A stretch of DNA of 64,000 bases from Amoebidium appalachense (GCA_963693365.1 CAVNZM010000013.1:5890001-5954000), one strand, 5' to 3'; positions 1 to 13,959 are shown, numbered from the stretch's first letter. The notes: a model not told the origin generated them from the letters alone. Program-made: numbers and translations.

Positions 1-946
1 ATAAGATCCCATGGTTTGGGCAGGCAGACAGGGGAGCTGCAATATGTGGGCTCCACTGCTGCTTATTTTTTCCCCAAATAAAAATGCATGATTTTTTTCC
101 AATGAATGATCCGGCTTTCGCACCAGTGCGATTTTGGCCGTTGAGGCGATTTTCAAAATAGCCGTCGACTGCCCCTCTCTCTCTCCCCCCCCCCCCCCCC
201 CCCCCCCCAATCATCTACCCACCCCGCCCGCTCATTCGAAGCTTGCTTATGTGACCCAGTGAATGCAACCGTAAACACACTTGGAAAAGCCTGTGGCAAG
301 GTACGAGACATGCCTAAATTTATTAGAAATTTCCGAGATATCTTCCGTGCAACTTTATCGGATACTACCTAGACATCTTCCGTGGATTAAGAAAAATGGC
401 GGCACACCCACGGTGTCCCGTTGGATATATTTACTGCTGGGACCAGCCAGCGCTCATTATCACTAATTTTGACTTAGTCTGTACATATCAACATCCTACA
501 CACTCTCAAGTTCATTCGACATTCAAACAGCCTATTTAGTCCACGGTGTGGAAACATTCGATTTGAGTTCCTAGTACTAGTTGCAATGTAAAGGGGCCGG
601 GGGAAGCAGGTAAATGCTGCAGCATGCACGGCGCCCTTTACCACGTGCTGTTGTGCATGCGCACAGGTAGATGGTTGAAATGGGTTAAAACATAGTCACC
701 AGGAATGTGTGCGTCTAGATGTAATAATTAAGCTACTGTCAATGCACGCGTGCAACAAGTCCATACAGAACACCCCACAAGCATCATCAAAAATCCATTC
801 CTTGGGTCTTTGACTGGGCCATCCACACAGCCACATCGATACCCTCCCCCCTTGCCACGTGTGTGTACACACACGGCAACCCCCCCCCCCCCTCCCCCCA
901 TTCCCCCCAACACCCACACACACACACACGGGCACGTACACAGGGC
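1..946. other. No gene recognised; left flank
   Basis: I see no convincing exon. The stretch holds a poly-C tract (about 187-208) and a C/CA-rich tract (880-930) just before the last exon of the PDZ gene. Short open frames here have no recognisable motif. The 3' UTR of the PDZ gene probably lies in part of it. Confidence 0.5.
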
Positions 947-2314
947 TCACACGGGGGTGGCGCTGTGAGGGCTGGTCATGGTGTCGTAGAGGGCCAGGGG
1001 CATGGTGGTGATGCTGATGCTGCCCACAAACGTGTGCAGGGCCTCCGTCATCTGCTCGATGCTCGTGTGCACCGCCCCGTCCTGCAAACAGTACTTAGCG
1101 CACATGGATATAGGGAATGCACCGTCCTGCAAACAGTACTAAGAGCACATGCCTATAGGGAATGCACCGTCCTGCAAACAGTACTTACTGCACATGCATA
1201 TAGGGAATGCACCGTCCTGCAAACAGTACTTACTGCACATGCCTATAGGGAATGCACCGTCCTGCAAACAGTACTTACTGCACATGCCTATAGGGAACGC
1301 ACCGTCCTGCAAACAGTACTTCCTGCACATGCATATAGGGAATGCACCGTCGTGCAAACAGTACTTAAAGCACATGCCTATAGGGAATGCACCGTCCTGC
1401 AAACAGTGTTTAAAGCACATGCCTATAGGGAATGCACCGTCCTGCAAACAGTACTTACTGCACATGCATATAGGGAATGCACCGTCCTGCAAACAGTACT
1501 TACTGCACATGGATATAGGGATTGCACCGTCCTGCAAACAGTACTTAAAGCACATGCCTATAAGGAATGCACCGTCCTGTAAACAGTACTTACTGCACAT
1601 GCATATAGGGAATGCACCGTCCTGCAAACAGTACTTACTGCACATGCATATAGAGAATGTACCGTCCTGCAAACAATACTTACTGCACATGCATATAGGG
1701 AATGCACCGTCCTGCAAACAGTACTTACTGCACATGCATATAGGGAATGCACCGTCCTTTAAACAGTACTTAGTGAACACATATGTGCATGTGGTAATGG
1801 GCATTCCTGCGTACATGAATGCTTGCGCGTGCACGTGTGTGTTTATGCATTTGCCTGTGTGCCTTTGAGTGCCCCTCACCTCCTCTATCTTGACAATGCG
1901 GTGCCCAGGCCTCACTTTGTGTCTGCTTGCCAGTCCATCTGACGCCACTCTCAGTATCACCCCCCTGTTGACCTGCACAAAAGTGAGCATTGGGCTCAGT
2001 GCTGCCCACACCCACACAAGGCGAAAAAAGAAAAAAAGAAGAGGGAGGGAGGGACGGAGGGCCCGGAGCACAACGTACACTCAGACCAAGCTCATGGAGG
2101 AACGTGTGTGTGATCCAGGCAAGTTTATGACCAGTGTATATGTGTTAGTAGGACCCATGCACGTGTGTGCCATTGCCATAGTGCATGATACTATGTGTAT
2201 GTCCCATCCACATGTGTGTGTCTGAATCGTGTGTGTATGACATCTGCCACGGAGATACGTTTATGACCCATTCTATCAGGTTTTGTTCCCGGGGTGGAGG
2301 AGAAGGAGGGGTAA

Positions 2315-2352
<38 letters not shown>

Positions 2353-3450
2353 ACGCTTAGGGGTCCCTCACAGGGAACTACCGTCTTCCACTAAGCACCG
2401 GCTATACCCTACATAGGGTGCTAACGGGGCAACCAGCTAAGCTAAGACACCTCTAACAATCCAAACTACTAGTACACACAGCCCAGGGGTTTTGCCCCAG
2501 CCTCCCTAGCGGGGATGTGTATATGACATAAATACGTATGTGCATATGACCCATGCACGAGTGTGTGTACGACCTGTGTATGATATATGCACGTGTGTAT
2601 ATATACCCCATGCATGTGTGTGGCACCATGATGCATGCATGTACCTGCAGGCCCAGACGTGTGTCTGTGGTCAGTCTGCACAGGCTATACTCATCCACGG
2701 GGGGACATGCCACCACCACCAGCGTCACCTGTGCCCATCCTTAGAATCCAGTAACTCCAGTTATGCGCCCCCCTCCCCCCCCCCGGAGGCTCCCATAGAA
2801 ACAAAAAGATTTTACAAACACCTCCCCGCCTATATCCATTGCAAACACCGATGGTTAAACGGCCCAAAGAGAATGACTAGCCCATCAGATGCATGCCTAC
2901 CCCACACACCCCAAACACACTATCCGCCAGCAGCGACTTACTCCAACAGATGCACCCGACTCACATTCCCTCGGGAGTCCCTTGATCAGCAACTATCTGC
3001 GCCCTTCCTTCCCCCCTCCCCCCCCCCCCCCCCCCTCTCACCACCACCGCCGCCAAAGCGAAAAAAACACCCCTCATCCCCCCCCCCCCCTACCCATCCA
3101 CCTACCCATCATCACATACCCCTTTCCCTTCCCCCCACACAGACCTCCAACCCCACCCAGCACCAAACAACCCAACCCCACCCCAGCCACCACATGCAGC
3201 CCCCCCCTCCCCCCCCCCCTCCCCTTCCCCCCCCCCCAAAAAATATTGAGAGAAAGAGAGATAGAGATAGAGAGAGAGAGAAAGAGAGAGAGATCTGGGA
3301 GAGAGAGAGCACACGCACGCACCCTAGTCTGGTGCTGTGTGTCCACCAGTATCTGGCATGCCTCCTCCCTGCCCAGGCCTGTCAGTGCTCTGCCGTCCAC
3401 AGCCAGCACCTTGTCTCCTACCATCAGCTCAGCACCCCATGACGCAGCAC

Positions 3451-3545
<95 letters not shown>

Positions 3546-3931
3546 GGTGGGTGTGTGTGATTGGTGTGTGTGTGTATGTATGTGTGCGTGTGCGTGCGTG
3601 TGTGCGTGTGCGTGCGTGTGCGTGCGTGTGTGTGTGTGTGTGTAGATGCATGTGTGCGCGTGTGTGGCGGTGACGTGTGTTTAGGAGAGGGGGAGGGGGA
3701 GTGGCGTGTATGTGCACGTGCGTGTGTGCATGTGCATGCGGGCGTGTGTGCATGGATGTGTTTGCACGTGTGGAGTTGTCACGGTGATGCAGTCAGTGGG
3801 TACTGTTTGCACACAAACCATGTGGCACCACATTCCACGTACTACATACAGTGTCCATGTTGGGAATTTGCAGACGGATCACATGGGAAAGGATAGTGCC
3901 GGAAACCCCTCCCTCCACCCCCCTCCCCAAA

Positions 3932-3967
<36 letters not shown>

Positions 3968-6206
3968 AGGCTAAAAAAAATAAAAATAACGGGATTCATG
4001 GACCAGACAGATGAGCCCACATTGCAGCTGGATGCAGGCAGTAGTGGAGGTTGGACAAAAGCAGGTTTTAAAAATTGTTATGAAGTGCAACATAAACATT
4101 CAGGACGAAATGTGGTGTGTGTGTGTGTGTGTGTGTGTGTTGGGCGGAGAGGGGGGGGAAGGGGGGGGGGGGGGGAGGGGGGATAAAAAGTATGTGTGAT
4201 GTCTGTTGTGAGTGTGCATGCATCAAGACAAGCCTTTCCATCTTAGGGGAATACGAGAGGGTGTGTGTTGGGAAACGGATAGGAAGGGATAGAGGGGGGG
4301 GGAGGGGGGGGGGGGGAGGGGGGGGGGGGGGGGGGGTATTATGCGTTACACAGTACGAAATGCACATCGACGACTTTCGAGTAGAGTGCATATTTTACAA
4401 AGTACATGCAGAGAATATGCCTTTGGGGAAGAGGGGGGACACACACCTGAGGGTCCAGACGTGCCACCAACAGGCAAGGGATGATCTCCTCAGACCTGTC
4501 CCCCTAGATCAGCACCCGTCATCAGGCACAAACAGACAGCCACATGCAGGCAGAAACCATGGGCAGAGTGATGGTGGGGGAGGGGTGGCGTGGGATCCCC
4601 TTGATGTGTATGTATACATGAGTGTGTGCGTGTGTGTGCGCGTGTGCAGAGGGGGGGGGGGGGGGGGGGGGGAGGGGGTAGAAAACGTTGCAGAATATAC
4701 AGTGCACAATCACGACCGAACAGCACAATAGAAATTCTGCAAGAAAAAAACTATCCACAAAAGAGTAGCCATCACAAGGAGAGCCCGTAAACAAACGAGA
4801 AGAGAAAACGTGTGGGACTGTGCCGTGAGGGGTGCAGGCAGAGGGGATAGGTGGATGGGGCCATGTAAATGCAAAGTATCCCCTGCCTTGCTCTCCAAAC
4901 ACATGCAGGTTTCCAAATACTCACCACCCACATAAAATTCCTCCCTAACCCCCCCCCCCCCCTCTCCCCCCCTCCCCCCCCCCCCCCCCCCCCCCCCCTC
5001 CACTCAAGAAAAGAGCACACGTACCAGACCACGGAGAACCCCATCGGCTGGCCCTTTTTCTTTTCCACAACCACCGTCTGCAAACACCAACACAGGTCAG
5101 CAATCAACCCCCCCCCCCCCCCCCCCCCCCTCTGTACCCCACTCACCACTCTGATCCCATATCAACCTTAAGCACCTTCCTTGCTCAGGCCTTCCCCCCC
5201 CGCCACCCACAAGATTCTCCCCACTATTCAACGCCGCCCCAAATAGCACACATATATTCACGAACACACATGCACACCCCCCTCCCAACCACCCATCCAC
5301 GTCCACCAACCCACACGCACACGCACACGCACACGCACACGCACATGCACACCTCCCCCCCCTCCCCCCCCCCCCCCCCCCACACACACAACCCCTCCCT
5401 TCCCTCCCTCCCCCCCCCCCCCCCTTCTCCCCCCCCCCCCCCCCACACACACACACACACCACACACCCACCTTCCTCCGTGTCATATCCAGCAACTCAT
5501 CCACTTCCTGAAGTGACCGTTGCCGCCTGCAACCAATCATCAGAGCCATAATCCCCACAGCCCATTTGGCCAATCATTTTCCTCCCCACCACACTCTTCA
5601 TCTCCCCGTCCCGTCTGGCTCCTCTTGCACCAATTTCCACGTGACATCCACCCTATCCCCTTACCCCCCTCCCCCCTCCCCTTCCACTCCATCCCTCCCC
5701 CCCCCTCCCTCCCCCCCCCCCCCCCCACCCCCTCTATTCCCAAGAAAACCCTTTCTTTCACCTTTTCTACCCCAGTTATCCTGTGCTGGCCCAACAGAAA
5801 CACCGAACATACCCACTTACACAGCAACTACAAGTGTCCCTATAGCATATGGATTTGCAGGCCCACAAAAACTGAAAAAGTGTGGCCAATCAAATGACGG
5901 CTGCATGGATCCGATTCCCATGACTATTGGCTGGTTGGCTGGGCCCTCTGGGTAAGATCATCGGGCAGCCAACACTTCTAACCCAATCAAATGTGTTGTT
6001 TCAATGTCGTATGCCGGGCACCAGATCAAAGGCAGTCCATATCTTGAATAGAAGACACCTAATCCTGCCCCCCCCCCCCCCCCCCCCCCGCCCATTTAAA
6101 TGAATTAGAAATAAAAAATAAATACAATGCCCACTCACTCTGCCGAATGCTGGGCACAGCTCATAGCCTCCCCATACTCGTCTGGCCTCAGGTCGTTGTA
6201 CTGTGT

Positions 6207-6253
<47 letters not shown>

Positions 6254-6374
6254 GGTGGGTGTTGTGTGTGTGTGCATGCGTGCGCGTCTATGCGTGTGTA
6301 TCTACACACAAGTGTGCGTCGTTGTGTTGTGTGCGCGCCTGCGTGCATGTGTGCGCACCTGCATGCGTGTGTGC

Positions 6375-6423
<49 letters not shown>

Positions 6424-6511
6424 GTGTGTGTGTGTGTGTGCGTGCGTGCGTGTGTGTACGTGTGCATGTGCCGTTGTGTGGTGTGTGCTGCAGTCTGTGT
6501 GCACGAGTATT

Positions 6512-6585
<74 letters not shown>

Positions 6586-6766
6586 CGCGCGCGCGTGCTT
6601 CTGTGTGTGAGTGTGTGTACACATGTGTGTGTTCGCGTGCCGTTGTGTTGTGCACGCCTGCGTGTGTGTGTGCCAGTGGCATGTGTATCTGCCGTTGTGT
6701 TGTATGTGTGCGCCTGTGTGCATGAGTGTCCATGCGCGCGCGTGGGCTGTGTGTGTGTGTGTGTGT

Positions 6767-6799
<33 letters not shown>

Positions 6800-7917
6800 C
6801 TTGTGTATGTGTATGCACGTACGCGCATGTGTGTGGGGGGGGAGGTGGGGGTGGGGGGGGGAGGAGGGGAGGTGTCAGTGGTCCACCCAGCTGCTTTGCC
6901 ACCACGGGGCCACCCATGGATATAGCTCACACATATGGTTGCTCTCTGTCATAGTGCCCCGTAGCCTACGACGTTAATATCTGCAATCATAAGAAACAGA
7001 CCAAAATAGATGATAATAACCGAACAGAAAATAAATATGAAACGTGAAAATAATAACCAAACGTTCATCCCCAACACATGCCCATTTCACAACCTAGCCA
7101 TCACCGATTATTTGCTTCTTACGTCCCTCACCCCCTCACATTCCTAAATAGAACACAATACATTCACACAAACACGCGCACCCGCGCACCCGCACACCCA
7201 CACACCTCGCACCCAACGACCCACCCACCCACTCACCCATCCCTCCCCTCCCCCTCCCCCCCCCCCCTCCTCCCTTCCCCCCCGCCTTTCCTCCTCCCTC
7301 CCTTCCCTTCCCTCCCCCCTCCCTCGCGTCCCCCCTGTTCCCCTCACACACCACCCACACGTTACCTCTATGTGGAAGTGTGTGTCTGTGGTGGGAGGCC
7401 TGCCCAGGCAATAGACGTAGTCAGTGTTGAGCCGACGCACAGCATTTTCAACAAGAAGGTCGGACCTGAGGAATCGAGGGGCGGAGGGGGGGGGGGGGGA
7501 GGGGGGGGGGAGGGGTGGCGGGGGGAGAGGGAGGGAGGGAGGGGAGGGGGGGGGGGGGGGGGTGAGTGGGTGTGCCGCACATGGAAGGCAACTAGAACAT
7601 TAAAGTGGGAATGGGGTAAGGCCAGGTGTAAGGATGAGCACGTGCAATTCGTCTCTTATGCCTTGTGCTCTTAAAGATCTGGCGCACACAGTACGGGGTG
7701 CAGATGTGATGAACACATTGCAGCCACCAGCAAGAGAACTGTAGCCACGGGAGGACGGATGGAAAGAAGGTTGGGGAAGGAGGGGGGGGGGGGGGGGGGG
7801 GGGGGAGGGAGGGATAAATCGACACTGTACGCACGTTGTTAGCAGCTTTACGTTGAACCTGCCGACCCTTGCCTTGCTGTTTGTGTGCATGGTCTGGCGG
7901 CCTATGGCTGTGACCAT
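947..7917 (-). CDS. X11/Mint/LIN-10-like tandem PDZ adaptor (multi-exon)
   Basis: Minus-strand exons, in order: 7917-7835 (ATG in an ACCATGG context), 7465-7366, 6200-6139, 5526-5472, 5077-5025, 4495-4447, about 3427 or 3454-3323, 2728-2645, 1972-1880, 1081-947 (stop). Codon phases agree at every join. The C-terminal half has two PDZ domains. PDZ1 has VGDKVLAVDGRALTGL, followed by VTL..V.CPPV. PDZ2 has LGLQV, RVASDGLASR, VRPGHRIVKIEE and ends TMPLALYD. This order and linker are typical of X11/APBA/LIN-10 adaptors, which tether proteins in polarised trafficking. The N-terminal ~115 residues show no PTB domain that I can recognise, so either it is lost, lies in unfound exons, or the start is wrong. 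CCAAT boxes near 8.53-8.57 kb may mark the promoter. The PDZ part is firm; exons above 6.2 kb are less so. Confidence 0.78.
1068..1785. repeat. 45-bp minisatellite, about 16 units, carrying splice sites
   Basis: A 45-bp unit repeats from about 1076 to 1751 with few substitutions, inside the last intron of the PDZ gene and reaching its final exon. On the minus (sense) strand each unit contains GTAAGTA (donor-like), then TGTTTGCAG|GACGG (acceptor plus start of the last exon). As 45 is divisible by three, frames stay open over long stretches on both strands. Confidence 0.95.
3453..3660. repeat. (GT)n microsatellite abutting a PDZ1 exon
   Basis: A pure (TG)n run from about 3453 to 3540 is followed by imperfect GT/GC repeats to about 3660. 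On the sense (minus) strand it is (CA)n immediately upstream of the second PDZ1 exon, where the splice acceptor should be. Confidence 0.95.
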
Positions 7918-8628
7918 GGTGGAGGAGGTCTGCGCCCAGTGGCAACGGTATGGCCCAAGGTGCCCGTCCAGCGTGTGTGTACGTGCGTGTGTGTGCTCAC
8001 ACCCCAGATAATAATAGTCCAACGTAATGGGGTGAAAAAAGATTTATAAAACGAGGCTGGAGGCATGAAGATGTAAAGAAAATTTTTACAAACAGCTGCA
8101 AAAAATGGCCTTATGGGCACGAAGCTTAAGACTGTTGCAGACACGTTGAAAAAACCGTCGAGGACTGCAAGACAAGTGCCCAGTCTGTACAAATTTAAAG
8201 GCAACTGTTATAGGCTTGGGGGAAGCATCAGGTCTGAAGTATAGTAAAGACTTTGCTGCAACTTGAACCGAACACTCTCCGGTACGTCTCAAAAAGCAAA
8301 CTATTGCTGAGTTCAACTCAAGCTTAAAATTTTCGCTAGCCAGCTTAGAAACGACAGCCCCAATACGTATGACTCGTATCGGATAAAAGGGGCTACTGTA
8401 CTATTGCAACTTAGTAAACGAGTGTCACAAGAAGTCAGAAAGTCGCACGTTCAAGCCCGAAAGTGCCATGAGGGCTTCGTTTTTTTTTTTTAAACACCGG
8501 ATGCAAACAAAGAGAGAGGCGGCATCTGATTGGCGGACAATTAATGTATTTGATCTCCAGCCAATAAATTTGCGCAGATATTGAGCCGGCTCCCTGAACG
8601 TCTATATGTCATAATCTAGGGAGAACGA

Positions 8629-8676
<48 letters not shown>

Positions 8677-9218
8677 TAGGTTCGAAGATAGGTTTGAAGG
8701 TTCGAAGCATTCGGGTCCATTATTAGACATAAGGGAATGTTCACAACTGTTCCCCTTGATAACTGTGAACAGTCGGCTTTATTGTTCGGGGATTACGTAC
8801 GTATACGTTGCACAAAAGCAGTTGGGGAATTGTTCCACTATTCCATGGAACAAAAAGTCATTCACACAAACACGAATAAACAGGTGAAAATTGGTTCGTT
8901 ACATGCTCAATTATATTGGCAGTCTTACGGGCACATCCAACAGCCAGGCACTAAACAAGAAACGTGCACACGTGTGTCATGCTGTGCTACATCTGCGTCT
9001 GATTCAAGAGAACCGCCACATTAACCCATCAACCCGCTTGGCAATGTTGCTGCACCAACACATTGCAGAGAACCCACCAAACCTTCTGTCATATATTTCA
9101 TACGAGCATGGATGAGGCAAGATCTGATATCTACAAGGGACACACACTGAATGAGAACATTAATTCCGCAAGGCTGGTATCTCCAGCGGGGTACACACCA
9201 AAACATTACTGACTTGGC
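7918..9218. promoter_or_regulatory. Intergenic region; possible PDZ-gene promoter
   Basis: There is no recognisable coding exon. Two CCAAT-type sites (ATTGG near 8530, CCAAT near 8560) lie about 620 bp upstream of the proposed ATG at 7917. A G46 run covers 8630-8675. The 95-codon open frame at 8737-9024 on the plus strand has no known motif and I do not call it a gene. Confidence 0.4.
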
Positions 9219-9401
9219 CTAGTAGGGCTGGTATCTGCGGGGCTCCTTTGTGTCTTTGGCCTGCACGGCCCCTCCTGCCGCTGCTGGCTGCTGGGCACTG
9301 GGGGCTGCGGCTGCGGCAGCATAGTACTGTGCATACCACTGAGCATAGGCAGGGTCAGCCTGCAGGGGTTTTTTTTTGTTTGTGTGTGTGTGCGTGTGTG
9401 T

Positions 9402-9451
<50 letters not shown>

Positions 9452-10078
9452 CCGGTCAGTCAAACAAAAGCAAACGTCCCCCCCCCCCCCCCCCCAAAAA
9501 AAAAAAAAAAAAAAAAAACAAAGAAAAAACACCGACCCACTTCAAACACACACATGATCGAACCCACACACCACCCCAAACAAAAAAATGGAGAACACAA
9601 ACCCGATAGAACATATTTACATGATAGTAAGCAAGGCAGTCACACAGGAAACACCTACAACACCTGCCCAGAGAAAAATAATTCTGTATGACTCCGTGCC
9701 ATGCTAACAAACGGGTATCAAGCATGAAACCTTTTGCCCTCCTCTGCACACCAACCAGTAGCGCACGCACCAAGTCTACATAATCAGAGACTACACAAGT
9801 GATCGGAGACCAGTCTACATAATCAGAGACTAAACAAGTGATAGGAGACCAAGTCTACATAATCAGAGACTAAACAAGTGATCGGAGACCAAGTCTACAT
9901 AATCAGAGACTAAACAAGTGATCGGAGACCAAGTCTACATAATCAGAGACTAAACAAGTGATAGTAGACATGCAGTGCCCGTGTGCTCTTGCCTGCCATG
10001 TGTGTTGCGTGTGGGTGCGCGGGTGGACAATGTGGTGACCCGGCAGCGCCAGGGAAGGGGTTGGAGGGTTGGGAAGGT

Positions 10079-10116
<38 letters not shown>

Positions 10117-10634
10117 TGCATGCTCGACAAGACATAAACCTCCAGGAAATAACAGAAAAGCATGTGTAGGAAACCCATCCTGGTCGAAGCACATATCAGC
10201 GAAATGTGGAAATGGGTGAGCCAAGTGCACGAATCTGAACATAGAGCATCATTTGTCACGTACCGGGTTATATGGATACTGTGCTTGCTGTGCTGCTGCT
10301 ACCGCCTGGGTTGGGTCGTAGTAGGGCCATGCTGGCGCCTGCTGTGGCCACAGTCAGCATCCCAAATCACCCCACTTGCATCCTCTTATTTACCCCCCCC
10401 CCCCCACCCCCCTCTCCCCCTATCCCCCCTAATATGTGTACAAGCCGCACACACGGCTCTCCCTCTCTGTCGCATGCATGTCTAGAACTGCATGCGTGCA
10501 CAGGCACATGCACGAGCACATGCCTGCCACTACCTGCACACGTCACCCGCCGGCCAGTCCTCTCATCTGCCCGAAGTGCTTCCCTGCCTGAACCCCATTC
10601 TCACTGCCAGCACACAGGCAGACACAGGCACAGA

Positions 10635-10671
<37 letters not shown>

Positions 10672-11255
10672 TGTTGAACAGGAAACACTAGCTAATATGA
10701 ATAGGGCAGGCAGGCAGGCAGGCGCAGGCAGGCAGGCAGTGTGTGTCTGTACCTGGTAGTAGGCCGGGTACGGATAGCCGTAGGCTGCGGGGGGGACTGC
10801 TACGGGTGCGGGTGCTGCAGCATACGGGTAACCCTAATGAGGGGTGTTAGCACGTGCCAGCCACGTACACACAGACAGACATGTGCACATACACACTATG
10901 AAGGGTAAGTGAACACACAAAGGCACCTGCACACAACCACATGCATACACTCAGGACGTGTACAAACACAGACACCTGCACTCACACACAGGCGCCTGCA
11001 CATATACAGGAACGTGCACCCACACAGGCACGTGCACACGCAGGTACGTGCACACATACAGCCACATGGCCGTCTGCCTGCCACGCACGTGCCCCCTCCC
11101 CCCCCCCCCTCCCCCCCCCCCCCCCCCCCAATGCACACACAGGGCCACTCACATATCCGTAGCTGCCCACAGGCACTGCGTTGGCATTGCCGACTGCTCC
11201 GACAGCCCCACCGGCCCCCCTGCAGACCAGCCCATTAGCAACTATCTACATAACA

Positions 11256-11290
<35 letters not shown>

Positions 11291-11318
11291 CGAAAAAAAA
11301 TCTGCACATACACACACG

Positions 11319-11362
<44 letters not shown>

Positions 11363-11640
11363 AACCCACCCCCACCCCCACCCCCACACTAACACGCATG
11401 CACAGAGGGGGCCACATACCACTTGGGCGCGCTGGGCTTGTCGTTGTTGCGCCTGGTAGCCCAGTTGACCTGCAGCCCAGCAGTCAGCACACCACCCCCC
11501 ATGGCCCCTTGCACCACACGTGGCCCCTCCTTCCAGATCCTTCCACACAGCCACGTGGTCTGCCACGTCCCTTTTACCAATGTCTTCCCTTCCATGACCC
11601 ATATGGCATGCATCCAACATGCAGTGTCAAACATAACAAC

Positions 11641-11673
<33 letters not shown>

Positions 11674-12222
11674 CTTACATAAATAAATAAATAAATGAAT
11701 ATTAACATAAATATTAAGAATAACTTGAAATACACAAACCAACAAATAAAAAAATAAATAAATAAATAAAATAACACCACACACATACAAACAGGCACAG
11801 GACACATGCGCGCAAGGCACACGCATGCACGCACGCACGAGTGCATGCGCGCACGCACACACAGACACACAGACACACAGACACACACACACAGAGAGAG
11901 AGACACACACACACACACCCATCCACCCACACCACCCCCCCCCCCCCCCCCCCCCCCCCGGGCGCCCCACACACACCTCGACCCTCCTGTTGTCCACCAG
12001 GGACCCAGACATGGCCGTCCGTGCCTCTGCCGCGTCCTTGCAGCGGTAGAACGACACAAACCCAAACCTGCACCCCGCCAACGTCAATCAACCACCCACA
12101 TAACTGCAGCGCAAACATACGTCCCAAAAGTCATGCCCAAACGTGCAGACACAAAATGATCAAGCAAGCCCCCCTCTCCCCCCCCCCCTTTCCTCTCTCC
12201 TCCCTCGCCACCGCCACCACCA

Positions 12223-12300
<78 letters not shown>

Positions 12301-13093
12301 GCCTCCTCATAACAACTACACAACCACACTCACAGCCAACCTACCACCCCCGCTACCATGGCAGACATTTGCAAACACTGGGATTCTTTCCAACGGTGGA
12401 GTCCCCCCTCCACCCCCCCCTCCCCCCCCCTTCCCCCCTCCCTTCTCCTCCCCTTCCGAGACACATTCACGTCCTCCCCCACCCACCCGCTGTTTGCAGA
12501 GTCTTTCACACCGCAGTCATCCACACACCCATCCGTAACCAAGCGTGGCGTGTGCGCACACACACACACGCACGCACACATACACACACACACACACATA
12601 CACACACACACACACGCACACGTACCCCTTTGAGCCCCTCTCGTTGTAGATGATCTCGACCTCATCCACTGTGCCGTATTTCTCAAACAGTTGCCTGGAA
12701 ACGTGGTGTCAGTTAATGGCAGAAGACAAAAAGGGGGAAGGTATGCAAAGACTGGCAGAGGGAGACACTCAGGAGCGCGGGCAGGAGGGGGGTAAAGAAT
12801 GTGTTGCAGAGTACGTAGTACACATTCACATTCACGACGGACAGCACAATGCAGAAACTGCTGCATGCGTCATTAGCAGAGCCTTCTGGTGGTGGCCGTG
12901 GTGGTGGTGGGTGGGTGGGTGGGTGGGGGGGGGGGGGGGGGGGGGGGCAAGGAAGGGAGCAAAGGAGGCCAAAGATTTACGAGTCGGGCCCATCTAATCG
13001 CATGCATCATAGTGATTGCATGCACACATATCTGTCATATGGGCAACCTGGATGTTTTCGCCGATCCTATGCTGGTTCTTTTTTTTTTTTTTT

Positions 13094-13124
<31 letters not shown>

Positions 13125-13244
13125 GGGGGGAGGCCTTCCTCCTTTTTTTTTTTTGGTGGAATTTTGGCGCCGGGGGGGGGGGGGGGGGGGGGGGGGGGTG
13201 GAGGTGGAGAGGGGGGAGGCTGAGGCGGAAAAGGGTGGGTGGGT

Positions 13245-13278
<34 letters not shown>

Positions 13279-13912
13279 TGTCAGTGCGACCTTCATGTGG
13301 GGAAAAAAAAAAAAGGAAAGAAAAAAAAAGGAAAGGACGAAAAAGGGGGGTTAAAAAAGCATGTGGAAAGGTTTAGCCCGCTTGAAAGAAAAGGAAGAAC
13401 ACATCCATGACGCACAACACCATACACACTGCAAAGCACACACACAGCATGCATATCAATGGGGGTACATGTACTCACTTGAGCTCAGGCTCACGTATGC
13501 GGAAGGGCAGGTTGCTGATGTGCAGCCGCCTGTCTCCCTGCTCCGGTACTAGTGGCTGGGTCGCCTGCTGGGCTGCTTGCTGCAGCAAATGCCGGGGAGG
13601 GGGAGGGGGGGGGGGGGGGGGGGGGAGGGGGGGGGGCGGGGGGAGGGTGGGAGGGAAGAGAAGGGAGGGAGGGGGGAGGAATGGGTTAGAACGGGCTGTA
13701 GAGTATAGAGTAAACAACCATAATAGACACCACAATCCAGACTGCAAAGAACAAGGAGTGTACATCAAAGGCAGAGCTCTTCCCCAGAAAGGGCTCAAGT
13801 CATCCACAGTACTCAAGCTTTGCCCCTCCCCCCCCCCTTCCTGGGGGGAGGGGGGGAAGGCGGGGGGGGGAGGGGGGGGAAGGGGGGGGGGGGGGGGGGG
13901 GGGGGGGGGGAA

Positions 13913-13959
<47 letters not shown>

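Noticed and set aside
863-1868. 239-codon plus-strand ORFs with 15-residue repeats
   Set aside because: They are translations of the 45-bp minisatellite in the intron of a minus-strand gene; a 45-bp period keeps frames open.
6870-6960. Possible extra PDZ-gene exon (MGGPVVAKQLGG)
   Set aside because: The neighbouring exons at 7366 and 6200 already join in phase 0, and no donor/acceptor pair keeps that phase here.
8737-9115. Plus-strand ORFs of 95 and 74 codons
   Set aside because: No recognisable domain and overlapping in different frames; treated as chance.
9772-9970. CRISPR-like direct repeats
   Set aside because: Units are contiguous without spacers and the genome is eukaryotic.
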